From a virus, in the IMG/VR virus record IMGVR_UViG_3300009788_000263, positions 1 through 27,452 of that record: a stretch of 27,452 bases of DNA; one strand, given 5' to 3'. Position numbers and translations under genes: made by a program. The notes beneath the pieces are model-generated. The model had not been told where the DNA came from, did not search any database, and was given only the letters and a program-made list of their open reading frames with translations. Positions 1-4,778 of the stretch are shown one piece after another (the stretch's first letter is position 1; every line of letters begins with the position of its first letter).

Positions 1-360
1 CGCTGAGATTGGCACCGCTGAGATTGGCACGGCGGAGGTCGGCACCGCTGAGCTTGGCACCGCTGAGATTGGCACGGCGGAGGTCGGCACCGCTGAGATT
101 GGCACCGCTGAGATTGGCACGGCGGAGATTGGCACCGCTGAGCTTGGCACCGCTGAGATTGGCACGGCGGAGGTCGGCACCGCTGAGCTTGGCACTGCTG
201 AGATTGGCACTGCGGAGATTGGCACCGCTGAGATTGGCACCGCTGAGATTGGCACGGCGGAGGTCGGCACAGCTGAGGTCGGCACAGCTGAGCTTGGCAC
301 TGCTGAGATTGGCACTGCTGAGATTGGCACTGCTGAGGTCGGCACTGCGGAGGTCGGCAC
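1..360. repeat. 24 tandem copies of a 15-bp unit encoding pentapeptides
   Basis: Positions 1-360 are exactly 24 head-to-tail 15-mers, typified by CGCTGAGATTGGCAC, GGCGGAGGTCGGCAC and CGCTGAGCTTGGCAC. Variation falls at a few fixed columns. The unit equals five codons on the minus strand, so gain or loss of units keeps the frame. Near identity at DNA level suggests recent amplification or slippage. The array continues to the window edge and may be longer. Confidence 0.97.
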
Positions 361-433
361 AGGCACCGTCCTTGCTATCAGCTAGCCACAGCGCGTGCTG
401 CGCCACGATCGTCTGTAGGGCTGCTTTATTCAT
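1..433 (-). CDS. Pentapeptide-repeat protein, C-terminus cut by window edge
   Basis: Reading leftward from the ATG at 433-431, the frame stays open to base 1. It gives 144 visible residues: a 24-residue N-terminal segment with a LWLADSKDG motif, then 24 uninterrupted pentapeptides of the A(D/N/K)LxX type (for example [15 protein letters not shown]). This is the right-handed quadrilateral beta-helix pattern of pentapeptide-repeat proteins, and a helical lead-in followed by a WL...G motif is common in that family. AAAGGA lies 6 nt before the ATG. The start overlaps the preceding Zn-ribbon gene by 8 nt, so translation is probably coupled. Some family members mimic DNA or protect gyrase, but nothing here shows the role of this one. 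The 3' end lies outside the window. The Arg/Leu/Ala-rich frame on the opposite strand is a shadow of the 15-bp repeat. Confidence 0.9.
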   Translation of the reverse strand, partial: MNKAALQTIVAQHALWLADSKDGACADLRSADLSSANLSSANLSSAKLSCADLSCADLRRANLSGANLSGANLRSANLSSAKLSGADLRRANLSGAKLSGANLRRANLSGANLSGADLRRANLSGAKLSGADLRRANLSGANLS

Positions 434-590
434 GGCGCGTCCTTTGCTCGGTGGTGGTGGTGAACTCCTTACCGCATTCGCGGCACTTGCACCGCCCGCC
501 GTAGGCCATGTCGGCCGGCCAGGCGCGGCACAGCGGACACGCCACAACACTCGCCGGCTTTGGGATCGGTGGTTTAACAGCTTGCATCAT
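426..590 (-). CDS. Small Zn-ribbon protein, 54 aa
   Basis: The product has a CPLC pair (C-x2-C) and a second cluster [11 protein letters not shown], a typical treble-clef or Zn-ribbon layout. The likely role is nucleic-acid or protein binding, but no specific function can be assigned. The start chosen is the double ATG at 590-585. It is preceded by GGGAGGA, which is also part of the last codons (TWEEPS) of the upstream gene. It overlaps that gene by 17 nt and the downstream pentapeptide gene by 8 nt. A longer in-frame start at 626 exists but has no better ribosome binding site and would deepen the overlap. Confidence 0.75.
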   Translation of the reverse strand: MMQAVKPPIPKPASVVACPLCRAWPADMAYGGRCKCRECGKEFTTTTEQRTRHE

Positions 591-860
591 TGCTAGGTTC
601 CTCCCATGTTCCACAGGCTCCTTCAACAGTTATGTCGCACTTGCTGACCGGTTGTCTGTTGTACCACACCAGCTTTCGTACTGCCTCTTGAATGTCGTTA
701 GGGGACGCCCCGCCCGCCCAGAAGCACCACGTCTGACTCTCTTCGACGACTCCGTCGGACCACTCGGTCCGCTCTCGCCAGTGTGCCGGCTTGTCGTGTG
801 CGCCTGTCTGGTCCCACCAGATCACCGCTTGACAAGCCGCCTGGGTTCTGTGTCACTCAT
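574..860 (-). pseudogene. First of three tandem paralogues, split by a 1-nt frameshift
   Basis: From the ATG at 860 the frame reads MSDTEPRRLVKR and then hits TGA. From about base 828 the next frame continues VIWWDQTGAHDKPAHWRERTEW and runs to the stop at 574. Together they match the paralogues at 1088-1372 and 1365-1637, which read ..TEPRRLVKA-x-x-W.. without interruption. Adding one G to AAGCGG (giving AAG GCG GTG) restores a 95-residue protein, close to the intact copies (94 and 90). An in-frame GTG at 825 could restart translation of an 83-residue C-terminal part. The cause may be a real indel or a consensus error in a short G run. The product ends [11 protein letters not shown], whose codons contain the GGGAGGA ribosome binding site of the next gene. 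Confidence 0.75.
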
Positions 861-873
861 GATTTTTCTACTT

Positions 874-1098
874 TCATCCCATTCCCGGTTGACCAACTCT
901 TCCGCTTTTCTTCTTTTCTTCCCACTCAATATCGGCCGTGATTAAGTATGCTAGCTGGCTCCTTCTGCGCAGGCCTGCGTTCGGCGCGTACACGCTCACC
1001 CCGCACGGCAGCCGGTAGTAGCCGCCGATCGCGCACCTCGTAAAGCCTCGCTCCGCGCACTTACGCTCGAACTGCGTGTGTGTGATATCATGCCTCAT
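874..1098 (-). CDS. Hypothetical protein, 74 aa
   Basis: No family recognised. The product has the central pattern GFTRCAIGGYYRLPCGVSVYAPNAG followed by a basic stretch and QLAYLI, then an acidic-basic tail. Its Gly/Tyr-rich core suggests a small compact fold. The start is the ATG at 1098. It sits just after GGGAGGAGG, which is contributed by the TWEEAS codons of the upstream paralogue, and it overlaps that gene by 11 nt. A start at 1134 would read through the upstream gene and is rejected. The gene separates two members of the paralogue family. Confidence 0.7.
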   Translation of the reverse strand: MRHDITHTQFERKCAERGFTRCAIGGYYRLPCGVSVYAPNAGLRRRSQLAYLITADIEWEEKKKSGRVGQPGMG

Positions 1099-1372
1099 TG
1101 CTGGCCTCCTCCCATGTTGCACCCGCGTTGTCAAGCTTCACGTCGTCCCGGGTGATGTTGACGCCTCCGATGTCGACCAGCCAGACGAGCGCGTCTCGTA
1201 TCACCTTCGATAGACTGATGGGCACGCGCCACCGGAACTCTTCCTCTTTGACAAATCCGTCGGACCACTCGGTCCGCGATCGCCAGTGCGCGGGCTTCTC
1301 GGTGATGTCCCTGTCGTCCCAGAAGATCGACGCCTTCACCAGCCGCCTGCTCGTGTGTTTTATTTCAGTCAT
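1088..1372 (-). CDS. Tandem paralogue (WSDG/TWEE family), 94 aa
   Basis: This is the second copy of a small family. Shared landmarks are RRLVKA near residue 10, an aromatic W/F-x-D segment, PAHWRSRTEWSDG near the middle of the N-terminal half, an acidic VKEEE patch with W, and a C-terminal GATWEEAS. Function is unknown. Many Trp and acidic residues and no Cys suggest a small beta-rich domain rather than a metal site. The ATG at 1372 is preceded by GGGAGGA lying in the TWEEPS codons of the upstream copy, and the two genes overlap by 8 nt. A GTG one codon upstream is also possible. Confidence 0.78.
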   Translation of the reverse strand: MTEIKHTSRRLVKASIFWDDRDITEKPAHWRSRTEWSDGFVKEEEFRWRVPISLSKVIRDALVWLVDIGGVNITRDDVKLDNAGATWEEASNEA

Positions 1373-1637
1373 CACTAGGTTCCTCCCACGTTCCAGTGAG
1401 GCCGTTAATCACTACGCTGTCGATCTCGACGTCGATCATTTCGTCATGGCTGAAGATGAGTTCAATCACAGAGTAAAAGATGTTCTTCCGCCCTTCGCCG
1501 ACGGGCCAAAACCACTCATCCTCTTCGACACATCCGTCAGACCACGTCGTGCGTTCCCGCCAATGCGGGTGGTCGTAGTCCGTGGCGTCCAACCACAGTT
1601 CCGCCTTCACCAGCCGCCTGGGTTCTGTGTCAGTCAT
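1365..1637 (-). CDS. Tandem paralogue (WSDG/TWEE family), 90 aa
   Basis: This is the third and most upstream copy. It reads TEPRRLVKAELWLD, then HPHWRERTTWSDGCVEEDEW, a hydrophobic helix-like stretch and a terminal GTWEEPSDD. Its start overlaps the previous stop as ATGA (1637-1634), with GGAGG about 8 nt upstream. Conservation of the C-terminal TWEEPS in all three copies coincides with the ribosome binding site each supplies to the following gene. No function recognised. Confidence 0.8.
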   Translation of the reverse strand: MTDTEPRRLVKAELWLDATDYDHPHWRERTTWSDGCVEEDEWFWPVGEGRKNIFYSVIELIFSHDEMIDVEIDSVVINGLTGTWEEPSDD

Positions 1638-1933
1638 CCCGCCGCCTCCAATCCCAGCGGCACGTAGCCGCTCTCAATCGTGTTCGCCAACCAGACGTCG
1701 GCAATGGCCGTAAACATCACGTGAGCGATGGACACCCTGGGTCCCGTGCCGTCCGCCAATGCCTTGGCTAGCATCCTGTTGCCCAGTCGGCATCGAGCCG
1801 CCTCCGACACGTCGCTTGGCGCGGCATCGTTGGACAGTTTCCAGATCGTCTCCGCCCACTTACACCAATGCGTACACTGGTGCTGGGCCATCCATTCCGC
1901 GGCTCGGGCCGTGTCGGTGTTGGCGTAGGTCAT
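1634..1933 (-). CDS. Hypothetical protein, 99 aa
   Basis: No family recognised. The N-terminal half is Trp/Cys-rich (AEWMAQHQCTHWCKWAETIW), followed by a mainly alpha-helical region with SVSEAARCRLGNRM-like composition and a hydrophobic C-terminal third. The start chosen is the ATG at 1933. It overlaps the stop of the small gene at 1930-2085 as ATGA and follows the purine-rich AGGAGAAGAAAG. A longer start at 1963 would read through that gene. The downstream boundary is an ATGA overlap with the first paralogue. Confidence 0.7.
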   Translation of the reverse strand: MTYANTDTARAAEWMAQHQCTHWCKWAETIWKLSNDAAPSDVSEAARCRLGNRMLAKALADGTGPRVSIAHVMFTAIADVWLANTIESGYVPLGLEAAG

Positions 1934-2085
1934 TGGTCTTTCTTCTCCTGCTCGCGTCCGCAAACCGTACAGCGGTAGACACGCCGACCGTCTTCTTTGA
2001 CGGTCCCGGCGTTATGGACCCTGCGTCCCGAGCCGTGGAACTCATCTTGAGCTACGTGCTCGCAGGAGCATTTCAGAATGGTCAT
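1930..2085 (-). CDS. Zn-ribbon mini-protein, 51 aa
   Basis: This short frame starts at the ATG at 2085. It begins MTILKCSCEHVAQDEFHGSG, continues RRVHNAG and a basic turn, and ends RCTVCGREQEKKDQ. The C-x-C...H and C-x2-C pairs form a plausible zinc site. A small CxC-H...GxRVHN...RCTVC layout is common among phage mini-proteins. AAAGGAG lies 8 nt before the ATG, within a 20-bp block that is duplicated before the gene at 2200-2457. It follows the tRNA-Thr in the same transcription unit and its stop overlaps the next start as ATGA. Confidence 0.82.
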   Translation of the reverse strand: MTILKCSCEHVAQDEFHGSGRRVHNAGTVKEDGRRVYRCTVCGREQEKKDQ

Positions 2086-2100
2086 CGTTTCGCTCCTTTG
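2081..2100 (-). promoter_or_regulatory. Duplicated ribosome-binding/start cassette, copy 2
   Basis: The 20-mer read on the minus strand is CAAAGGAGCGAAACGATGAC. It contains a strong Shine-Dalgarno sequence and the ATG of the 51-aa gene. An identical copy lies at 2453-2472. Sequences outside the 20 bp differ, so the block appears to have been duplicated or conserved as a unit. Confidence 0.85.
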
Positions 2101-2105
2101 CTATG

Positions 2106-2120
2106 TTTAGTATTACTAAA
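2106..2120. repeat. Inverted repeat touching the tRNA 3' end
   Basis: The 15-mer TTTAGTATTACTAAA consists of 7-bp arms around one central base and abuts base 72 of the tRNA-Thr. It may be a processing signal, a short hairpin with A/U-rich stem, or an operator half-site pair. It is AT-rich in a GC-rich setting. Confidence 0.6.
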
Positions 2121-2192
2121 GTGGCCGGCAGGGCTCGAACCTGCAACGTGCTGATTACAGATCAGCGGCTCTGCCGTTTGAGCTACGGCCAC
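2121..2192 (-). tRNA. tRNA-Thr (anticodon UGU)
   Basis: The 72-nt cloverleaf is complete. It has a perfect 7-bp acceptor stem (GTGGCCG/CGGCCAC), D-stem GCTC/GAGC, anticodon stem GCTGA/TCAGC with loop TCTGTAA, a 5-nt variable loop, and T-stem GCAGG/CCTGC with loop TTCGAGC. The anticodon TGT reads ACA (Thr). The next base is T (discriminator) and CCA is not encoded. It lies 7 nt after the stop of the Zn-ribbon gene at 2200-2457, so it is probably cut from a polycistronic transcript. ACA is likely a minor codon in a GC-rich genome, which would fit a codon-supplementing role. Confidence 0.96.
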
Positions 2193-2199
2193 GGGCAGA

Positions 2200-2457
2200 T
2201 CACTCGTCGTCAAACTCATCTTCCGGCCACGGATCGCAAGCCGGGCAGTCGCCGTGGTGTAGCTCAGCTCCGCAATCGCAGTGAGTCCGCGATACCTCGG
2301 GAGTGTGTCCTTCGCCTGCGGCCCAGTGCTTCGCGTCTTCGACCGTCTTGAACCGATGATCTGCTCCGCTCAGCGGATCAACGATCGTCCAGGGTAAGCA
2401 CCTTGCGGCGTGGTGCGTGATTTGGACAACGATCGATCTCTTGATTGTCGGTGTCAT
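2200..2457 (-). CDS. Zn-ribbon protein with acidic tail, 85 aa
   Basis: This is the first gene after the strong promoter at 2500-2527. Its N-terminal part (IVVQITHHAARCLPWTIVDP, then HRFKTVEDAKHWAAG) resembles a small alpha/beta domain. The C-terminal part has HCDCGAEL..GDCPACD, a four-Cys Zn-ribbon, and ends in acidic PEDEFDDE. The function is unknown; such small metal-binding proteins with acidic tails are often early phage proteins acting on host factors, which is inference. AAAGGAG is 8 nt before the ATG, in the 20-bp block shared with the 51-aa gene. Confidence 0.8.
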   Translation of the reverse strand: MTPTIKRSIVVQITHHAARCLPWTIVDPLSGADHRFKTVEDAKHWAAGEGHTPEVSRTHCDCGAELHHGDCPACDPWPEDEFDDE

Positions 2458-2472
2458 CGTTTCGCTCCTTTG
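2453..2472 (-). promoter_or_regulatory. Duplicated ribosome-binding/start cassette, copy 1
   Basis: It is identical over 20 bp to 2081-2100 and includes the Shine-Dalgarno and ATG of the 85-aa gene. The upstream context reads CTACAAAGGAG, which resembles a CsrA-type target (UACARGGA) with one extra A. That is suggestive only. Confidence 0.8.
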
Positions 2473-2499
2473 TAGCTCCCATTGCCCCGGTCTACATTG

Positions 2500-2527
2500 A
2501 TTATATCATATTTCTGATATCAGTCAA
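2500..2527 (-). promoter_or_regulatory. Near-consensus sigma-70 promoter, leftward
   Basis: On the minus strand the -35 TTGACT (2527-2522) and -10 TATAAT (2505-2500) are separated by 16 nt. Transcription would start near 2493, giving a leader of roughly 35 nt before the ATG at 2457. The AT-rich island stands out from the GC-rich surroundings. It would drive the operon running from 2457 to beyond the left edge. Confidence 0.85.
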
Positions 2528-2534
2528 CTGATAT
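2503..2534. promoter_or_regulatory. Overlapping inverted repeats, probable operator
   Basis: A perfect 8-bp inverted repeat ATATCAGT-CA-ACTGATAT (2517-2534) is centred on the -35 element. A second, ATATCA-6 nt-TGATAT (2503-2520), fills the spacer and the -10 edge. The two share the TGATAT half, giving dyads about 14 bp apart. This is the geometry of a repressor operator occluding RNA polymerase. The repressor is not encoded in the window as far as can be seen. Confidence 0.7.
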
Positions 2535-2640
2535 TCCTGAGATTGGCTAAAGTTTTCCGCTGTCGGGGGGGTAGAGCCAGGCACAAAATCAAGCGACTGT
2601 AAGATGCTAGAATTGCCCGGGGGGAATTGCTCGTTTTGGC

Positions 2641-2678
2641 AAAAAAAGAGCCACCTCGCCCGGCTTGGCGAGGTGGCT
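2641..2678 (-). terminator. Rho-independent terminator
   Basis: On the minus strand a 12-bp perfect GC-rich stem (AGCCACCTCGCC with its complement, 2678-2667 and 2660-2649) closes a 6-nt loop. It is followed by C and a run of seven T (2647-2641). It lies about 60 nt after the stop of the gene at 2737-3090 and ends the virion operon before the next promoter. Confidence 0.93.
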
Positions 2679-2736
2679 GGGTGCCCCGTGGGGCAGTGCC
2701 TTCACATGTTTCTGCTTGCTACGAAAAGCCTTACGG

Positions 2737-3090
2737 CTACCCGAAGTACAGCACGCTGAGGACAAAGGCCACTAGCCCCCCGAGAAGTCCGCCTATTACC
2801 ATGCGAGTCGCTAGGTCGGGCCCAGCTTGCGTCTGTGGGCCGGTTACCGCTGGGGTATGATTCCCCACGTTTGCCACCGGAGCCCCGCATGCGACGCACT
2901 GGGGGCTTTCCCGTGACACTACGGCCTTGCAGGCCCGGCAGATCGTCAAGTGAGGGCACTCCTGGACCTCGGACGCAAATATACCCACCTTCTGGGCCAT
3001 TGCGGCAGCTTGGGTCTTGCTGTCGGCCACCACGAATTTGGCGCGGTCGTTGCCGGTCTTCTGGTCGGTGCCGTCTATTCGGTAGATCAT
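2737..3090 (-). CDS. Zn-ribbon protein with C-terminal membrane anchor, 117 aa
   Basis: The N-terminal 45 residues form a small domain (MIYRIDGTDQKTGNDRAKF, then a helical KTQAAAMAQKVG). This is followed by a four-Cys ribbon, C51-x2-C54 and C65-x2-C68, a Pro/Thr linker, and one hydrophobic segment at about residues 97-116 ending in LYFG. Architecture with a cytoplasmic Zn-ribbon tethered by a C-terminal helix suggests a tail-anchored membrane protein. A role in lysis or superinfection exclusion is possible but unproven. GAGGAG lies 7 nt before the ATG. It has its own promoter at 3131-3160 and a terminator downstream, so it is probably a one-gene unit. The gene at 24964-25329 has the same layout. 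Confidence 0.85.
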   Translation of the reverse strand: MIYRIDGTDQKTGNDRAKFVVADSKTQAAAMAQKVGIFASEVQECPHLTICRACKAVVSRESPQCVACGAPVANVGNHTPAVTGPQTQAGPDLATRMVIGGLLGGLVAFVLSVLYFG

Positions 3091-3130
3091 GGCAGTCTCC
3101 TCGCTTCAGGTTACCATGTGCCCCACAGCC

Positions 3131-3160
3131 ACTATACGCATCCCGGCCGGATTTGTTCAA
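3131..3160 (-). promoter_or_regulatory. Putative sigma-70 promoter
   Basis: On the minus strand TTGAAC (3160-3155) and TATAGT (3136-3131) are spaced by 18 nt. The predicted start near 3124 leaves a leader of about 34 nt before the ATG at 3090. It fits the gene at 2737-3090, which also has its own terminator. Confidence 0.6.
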
Positions 3161-3197
3161 GGGGGGGATCGACCGGGAGCAAAGCGGGAACAAAGCG

Positions 3198-3256
3198 GGG
3201 GGAAAGCCATTCCGACAAATAGCGCCGACAAATGGAGTTTGTCGGAATGGTCCCCC
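3198..3256. repeat. Long inverted repeat / strong RNA hairpin between operons
   Basis: A perfect 13-bp inverted repeat, CCATTCCGACAAA (3207-3219) and TTTGTCGGAATGG (3238-3250), encloses 18 nt. A further 6 bp (GGGGGA at 3198-3203 with TCCCCC at 3251-3256) extend it with a 3-nt bulge. The octamer CCGACAAA recurs inside the loop. It lies directly after the last gene of the virion operon, so a terminator or RNA 3'-end stabiliser is likely. The T-run after the stem is weak. An operator role for the nearby promoter is the alternative. Confidence 0.75.
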
Positions 3257-3260
3257 TAGC

Positions 3261-3557
3261 TCACCATTTCAGCCCGGGGCAGCCGGCCAACCCGGTCCGC
3301 AGGCGGGCCATCACGTCGAACCCGATCCGGCACCTGCCACAATGGCATGTCCCGGTAGCCTCCCGGAACTTAGCACACCCCCCACAGATGTGGGTGAGGA
3401 TCCAAGCCGCCTCTGCGGCAGGGTACGGGTCCGGCTCCCTCTTCCGGCTCGGGCAGTTCCGGCGTGGCGGCTTCTCGGCGTTCAGCGGGTAGGTCCAGCC
3501 GCACAGCGAGCACTGCCATTTACCCCTAGGGTCAAGATGAAAGGTGCAGTCGATCAT
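3261..3557 (-). CDS. Cys-rich multi-zinc-site protein, 98 aa
   Basis: The product has nine Cys: C4, C16-x2-C19 in KWQCSLCGWTYPL, C35 in PPRRNCP, C58-x2-C61, and C71-x-C73-x2-C76. This is enough for two zinc sites. The CGWTYPL...PPRRNCP signature looks like a phage-associated small protein, but no function can be named. The ATG at 3557 overlaps the previous stop as ATGA. A TTG six codons upstream would lengthen it and is less likely. It is the last gene before the hairpin at 3198-3256. Confidence 0.8.
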   Translation of the reverse strand: MIDCTFHLDPRGKWQCSLCGWTYPLNAEKPPRRNCPSRKREPDPYPAAEAAWILTHICGGCAKFREATGTCHCGRCRIGFDVMARLRTGLAGCPGLKW

Positions 3558-3994
3558 ATGGCCGTGACCGTGCAAGTTGCAGACGCCCCATAACAGTCAC
3601 CTTGGAAGTCGTCACTGAAAAACGACAGCGCGAGAGAAGAGAACTGGCAATCGATCGGACCGGCTCCTCCCGGGACAGCATCAAACGCTGTCCCAAAAAA
3701 TGCTGGAGCCCCGACGGTAACAAGCACCCTGATGCCCGGCAATAGCTGTAGCAGAACGCTATCAATAACCGGCGACGTGGCGCACAGTTCTTCAGGGAAA
3801 ACGAATTGCCAAACACAGGGCGAGCCCGTTTGCGTCAAAACGAAAGTGCCGTTGTAATCTGAAGCACAGTTTCCGCAACCGTCGTCAACCATTCCGGAAA
3901 TCGTGACACTATACTGAAGCGGTGTGTCGCCATCGCAGACACTACAATCCGCGCCCGGAGTTATCCCCTCACAGCAACACGGATAGCCCGGCAT
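3554..3994 (-). CDS. Cys-rich secreted- or virion-type hypothetical protein, 146 aa
   Basis: It starts MPGYPCCCEG, then C-x2-C in DCSVCDGDTP, a beta-rich segment YSVTISG, and CGNCASDYNGTFVLT, followed by CVW and a C-terminal domain with three further Cys. This CCC-G..C..C..P..Y.V.ISG..C..C...NGT.VL layout is familiar from planctomycete genomes and their prophages, usually unannotated. It has no clear signal peptide. It is probably a small disulphide- or metal-stabilised beta domain in the tail-tip region. GGGAGGG lies about 9 nt before the ATG. Confidence 0.75.
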   Translation of the reverse strand: MPGYPCCCEGITPGADCSVCDGDTPLQYSVTISGMVDDGCGNCASDYNGTFVLTQTGSPCVWQFVFPEELCATSPVIDSVLLQLLPGIRVLVTVGAPAFFGTAFDAVPGGAGPIDCQFSSLALSFFSDDFQGDCYGASATCTVTAI

Positions 3995-4037
3995 ATTAGC
4001 GTCCCTCCCGTCTATTTACGGTTCCCGGTGTTGGATC

Positions 4038-4081
4038 GTTCGACAAGTGTTCGACAAGTGTTCGATCGTTCGGTGCCGAAC
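4038..4081. repeat. Tandem 11-bp repeats and palindrome in a gap
   Basis: GTTCGACAAGT occurs twice in tandem (4038-4048, 4049-4059), followed by GTTCGA (4060-4065) and then the palindrome GTTCGG-TG-CCGAAC (4068-4081). The gap separates the genes at 4094-4747 and 3554-3994. It could be an operator or iteron-like protein site, or fold as RNA between the two genes. No good sigma-70 promoter is visible. Confidence 0.7.
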
Positions 4082-4093
4082 ACCACCCCCCCG

Positions 4094-4747
4094 TTAGGCA
4101 GGACAAGCCATCTGGATACAATCCCAATCATACACGAAGTCCCCGGACCCCGTAGCGTTGTCGTTCCACACGCAGACCACTACGCCGTTGTTATCGCCCT
4201 CGAAGTCGAAGACGTTGTTGACGTCCGTGGGCGTGGTCCGGAGAACGGCGTTCTGGGGGGCCAGGATCGTCACGTTGTCGATTGAGAAGTTGGCGTCGCT
4301 CGTAGCCACGTCACCCCCCTCGTTGATGAGTGCCCGGATGATCGTGGCCTGCGGCCGCGGCTGCTGGATGCACCAGACAATACCGTCGGCTCCGGCGGCA
4401 AGACAGGTAAAGCCGAACCCCTCTTCGTCAAGCGTTGCCTGGTCGATCTTGGGCCCCATTTCGTCATTGAACGAGGGGGTGTCGTCGCCGTCATCGTACC
4501 TGGCGTAGCTCGGTACCTCGTGGGCGAAGGTACAACGGCCGTAAGCCCCGGCGGCGATTGGTTCTGGGCCGAGAATCACGTACATCTTGCCCGGTGTGTC
4601 GTCCACCGGGTTACGGGTCTTGAGGATCGTGACCGAGTTGTTGACCGTACTGCCCCAGACCTCGCGAACCGCGAACGCCACCGCCCCATCGGCGTCGAGA
4701 CAGGGCACCCATTGTAAGTCATCGACGCCCGAAAATCGTGTGCCCAT
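4094..4747 (-). CDS. Hypothetical tail-tip or fibre-associated protein, 217 aa
   Basis: No named family. The protein is acidic and beta-rich, with an opening segment around LQWVPCLDADGAVAFAVREVWG, several Cys in the C-terminal half and a terminal WDCIQMACPA. Its position after the hub and beta-rich genes and before the Cys-rich gene suggests a virion tail component. The ribosome binding site is weak (AGGGAA about 9 nt upstream). A DDGDDTPSF segment may be a linker or calcium-binding loop. Confidence 0.7.
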   Translation of the reverse strand: MGTRFSGVDDLQWVPCLDADGAVAFAVREVWGSTVNNSVTILKTRNPVDDTPGKMYVILGPEPIAAGAYGRCTFAHEVPSYARYDDGDDTPSFNDEMGPKIDQATLDEEGFGFTCLAAGADGIVWCIQQPRPQATIIRALINEGGDVATSDANFSIDNVTILAPQNAVLRTTPTDVNNVFDFEGDNNGVVVCVWNDNATGSGDFVYDWDCIQMACPA

Positions 4748-4778
4748 TAGGAAGTTCCCTAGAGTGATACGGCCGCGG

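Noticed and set aside
1-360. Possible CRISPR array
   Set aside because: The 15-bp units are contiguous, without unique spacers, and the unit is an exact number of codons in a clear protein repeat.
9-596. Plus-strand open frame of Arg/Leu/Ala-Pro repeats
   Set aside because: It is the opposite-strand shadow of the 15-bp repeat that encodes pentapeptides on the minus strand; past 360 it runs through other minus-strand genes with no family-like sequence.
1860-2045. Minus-strand frame overlapping 1930-2085
   Set aside because: It is a shadow of the 51-aa Zn-ribbon gene, which has the ribosome binding site and the Cys pairs.
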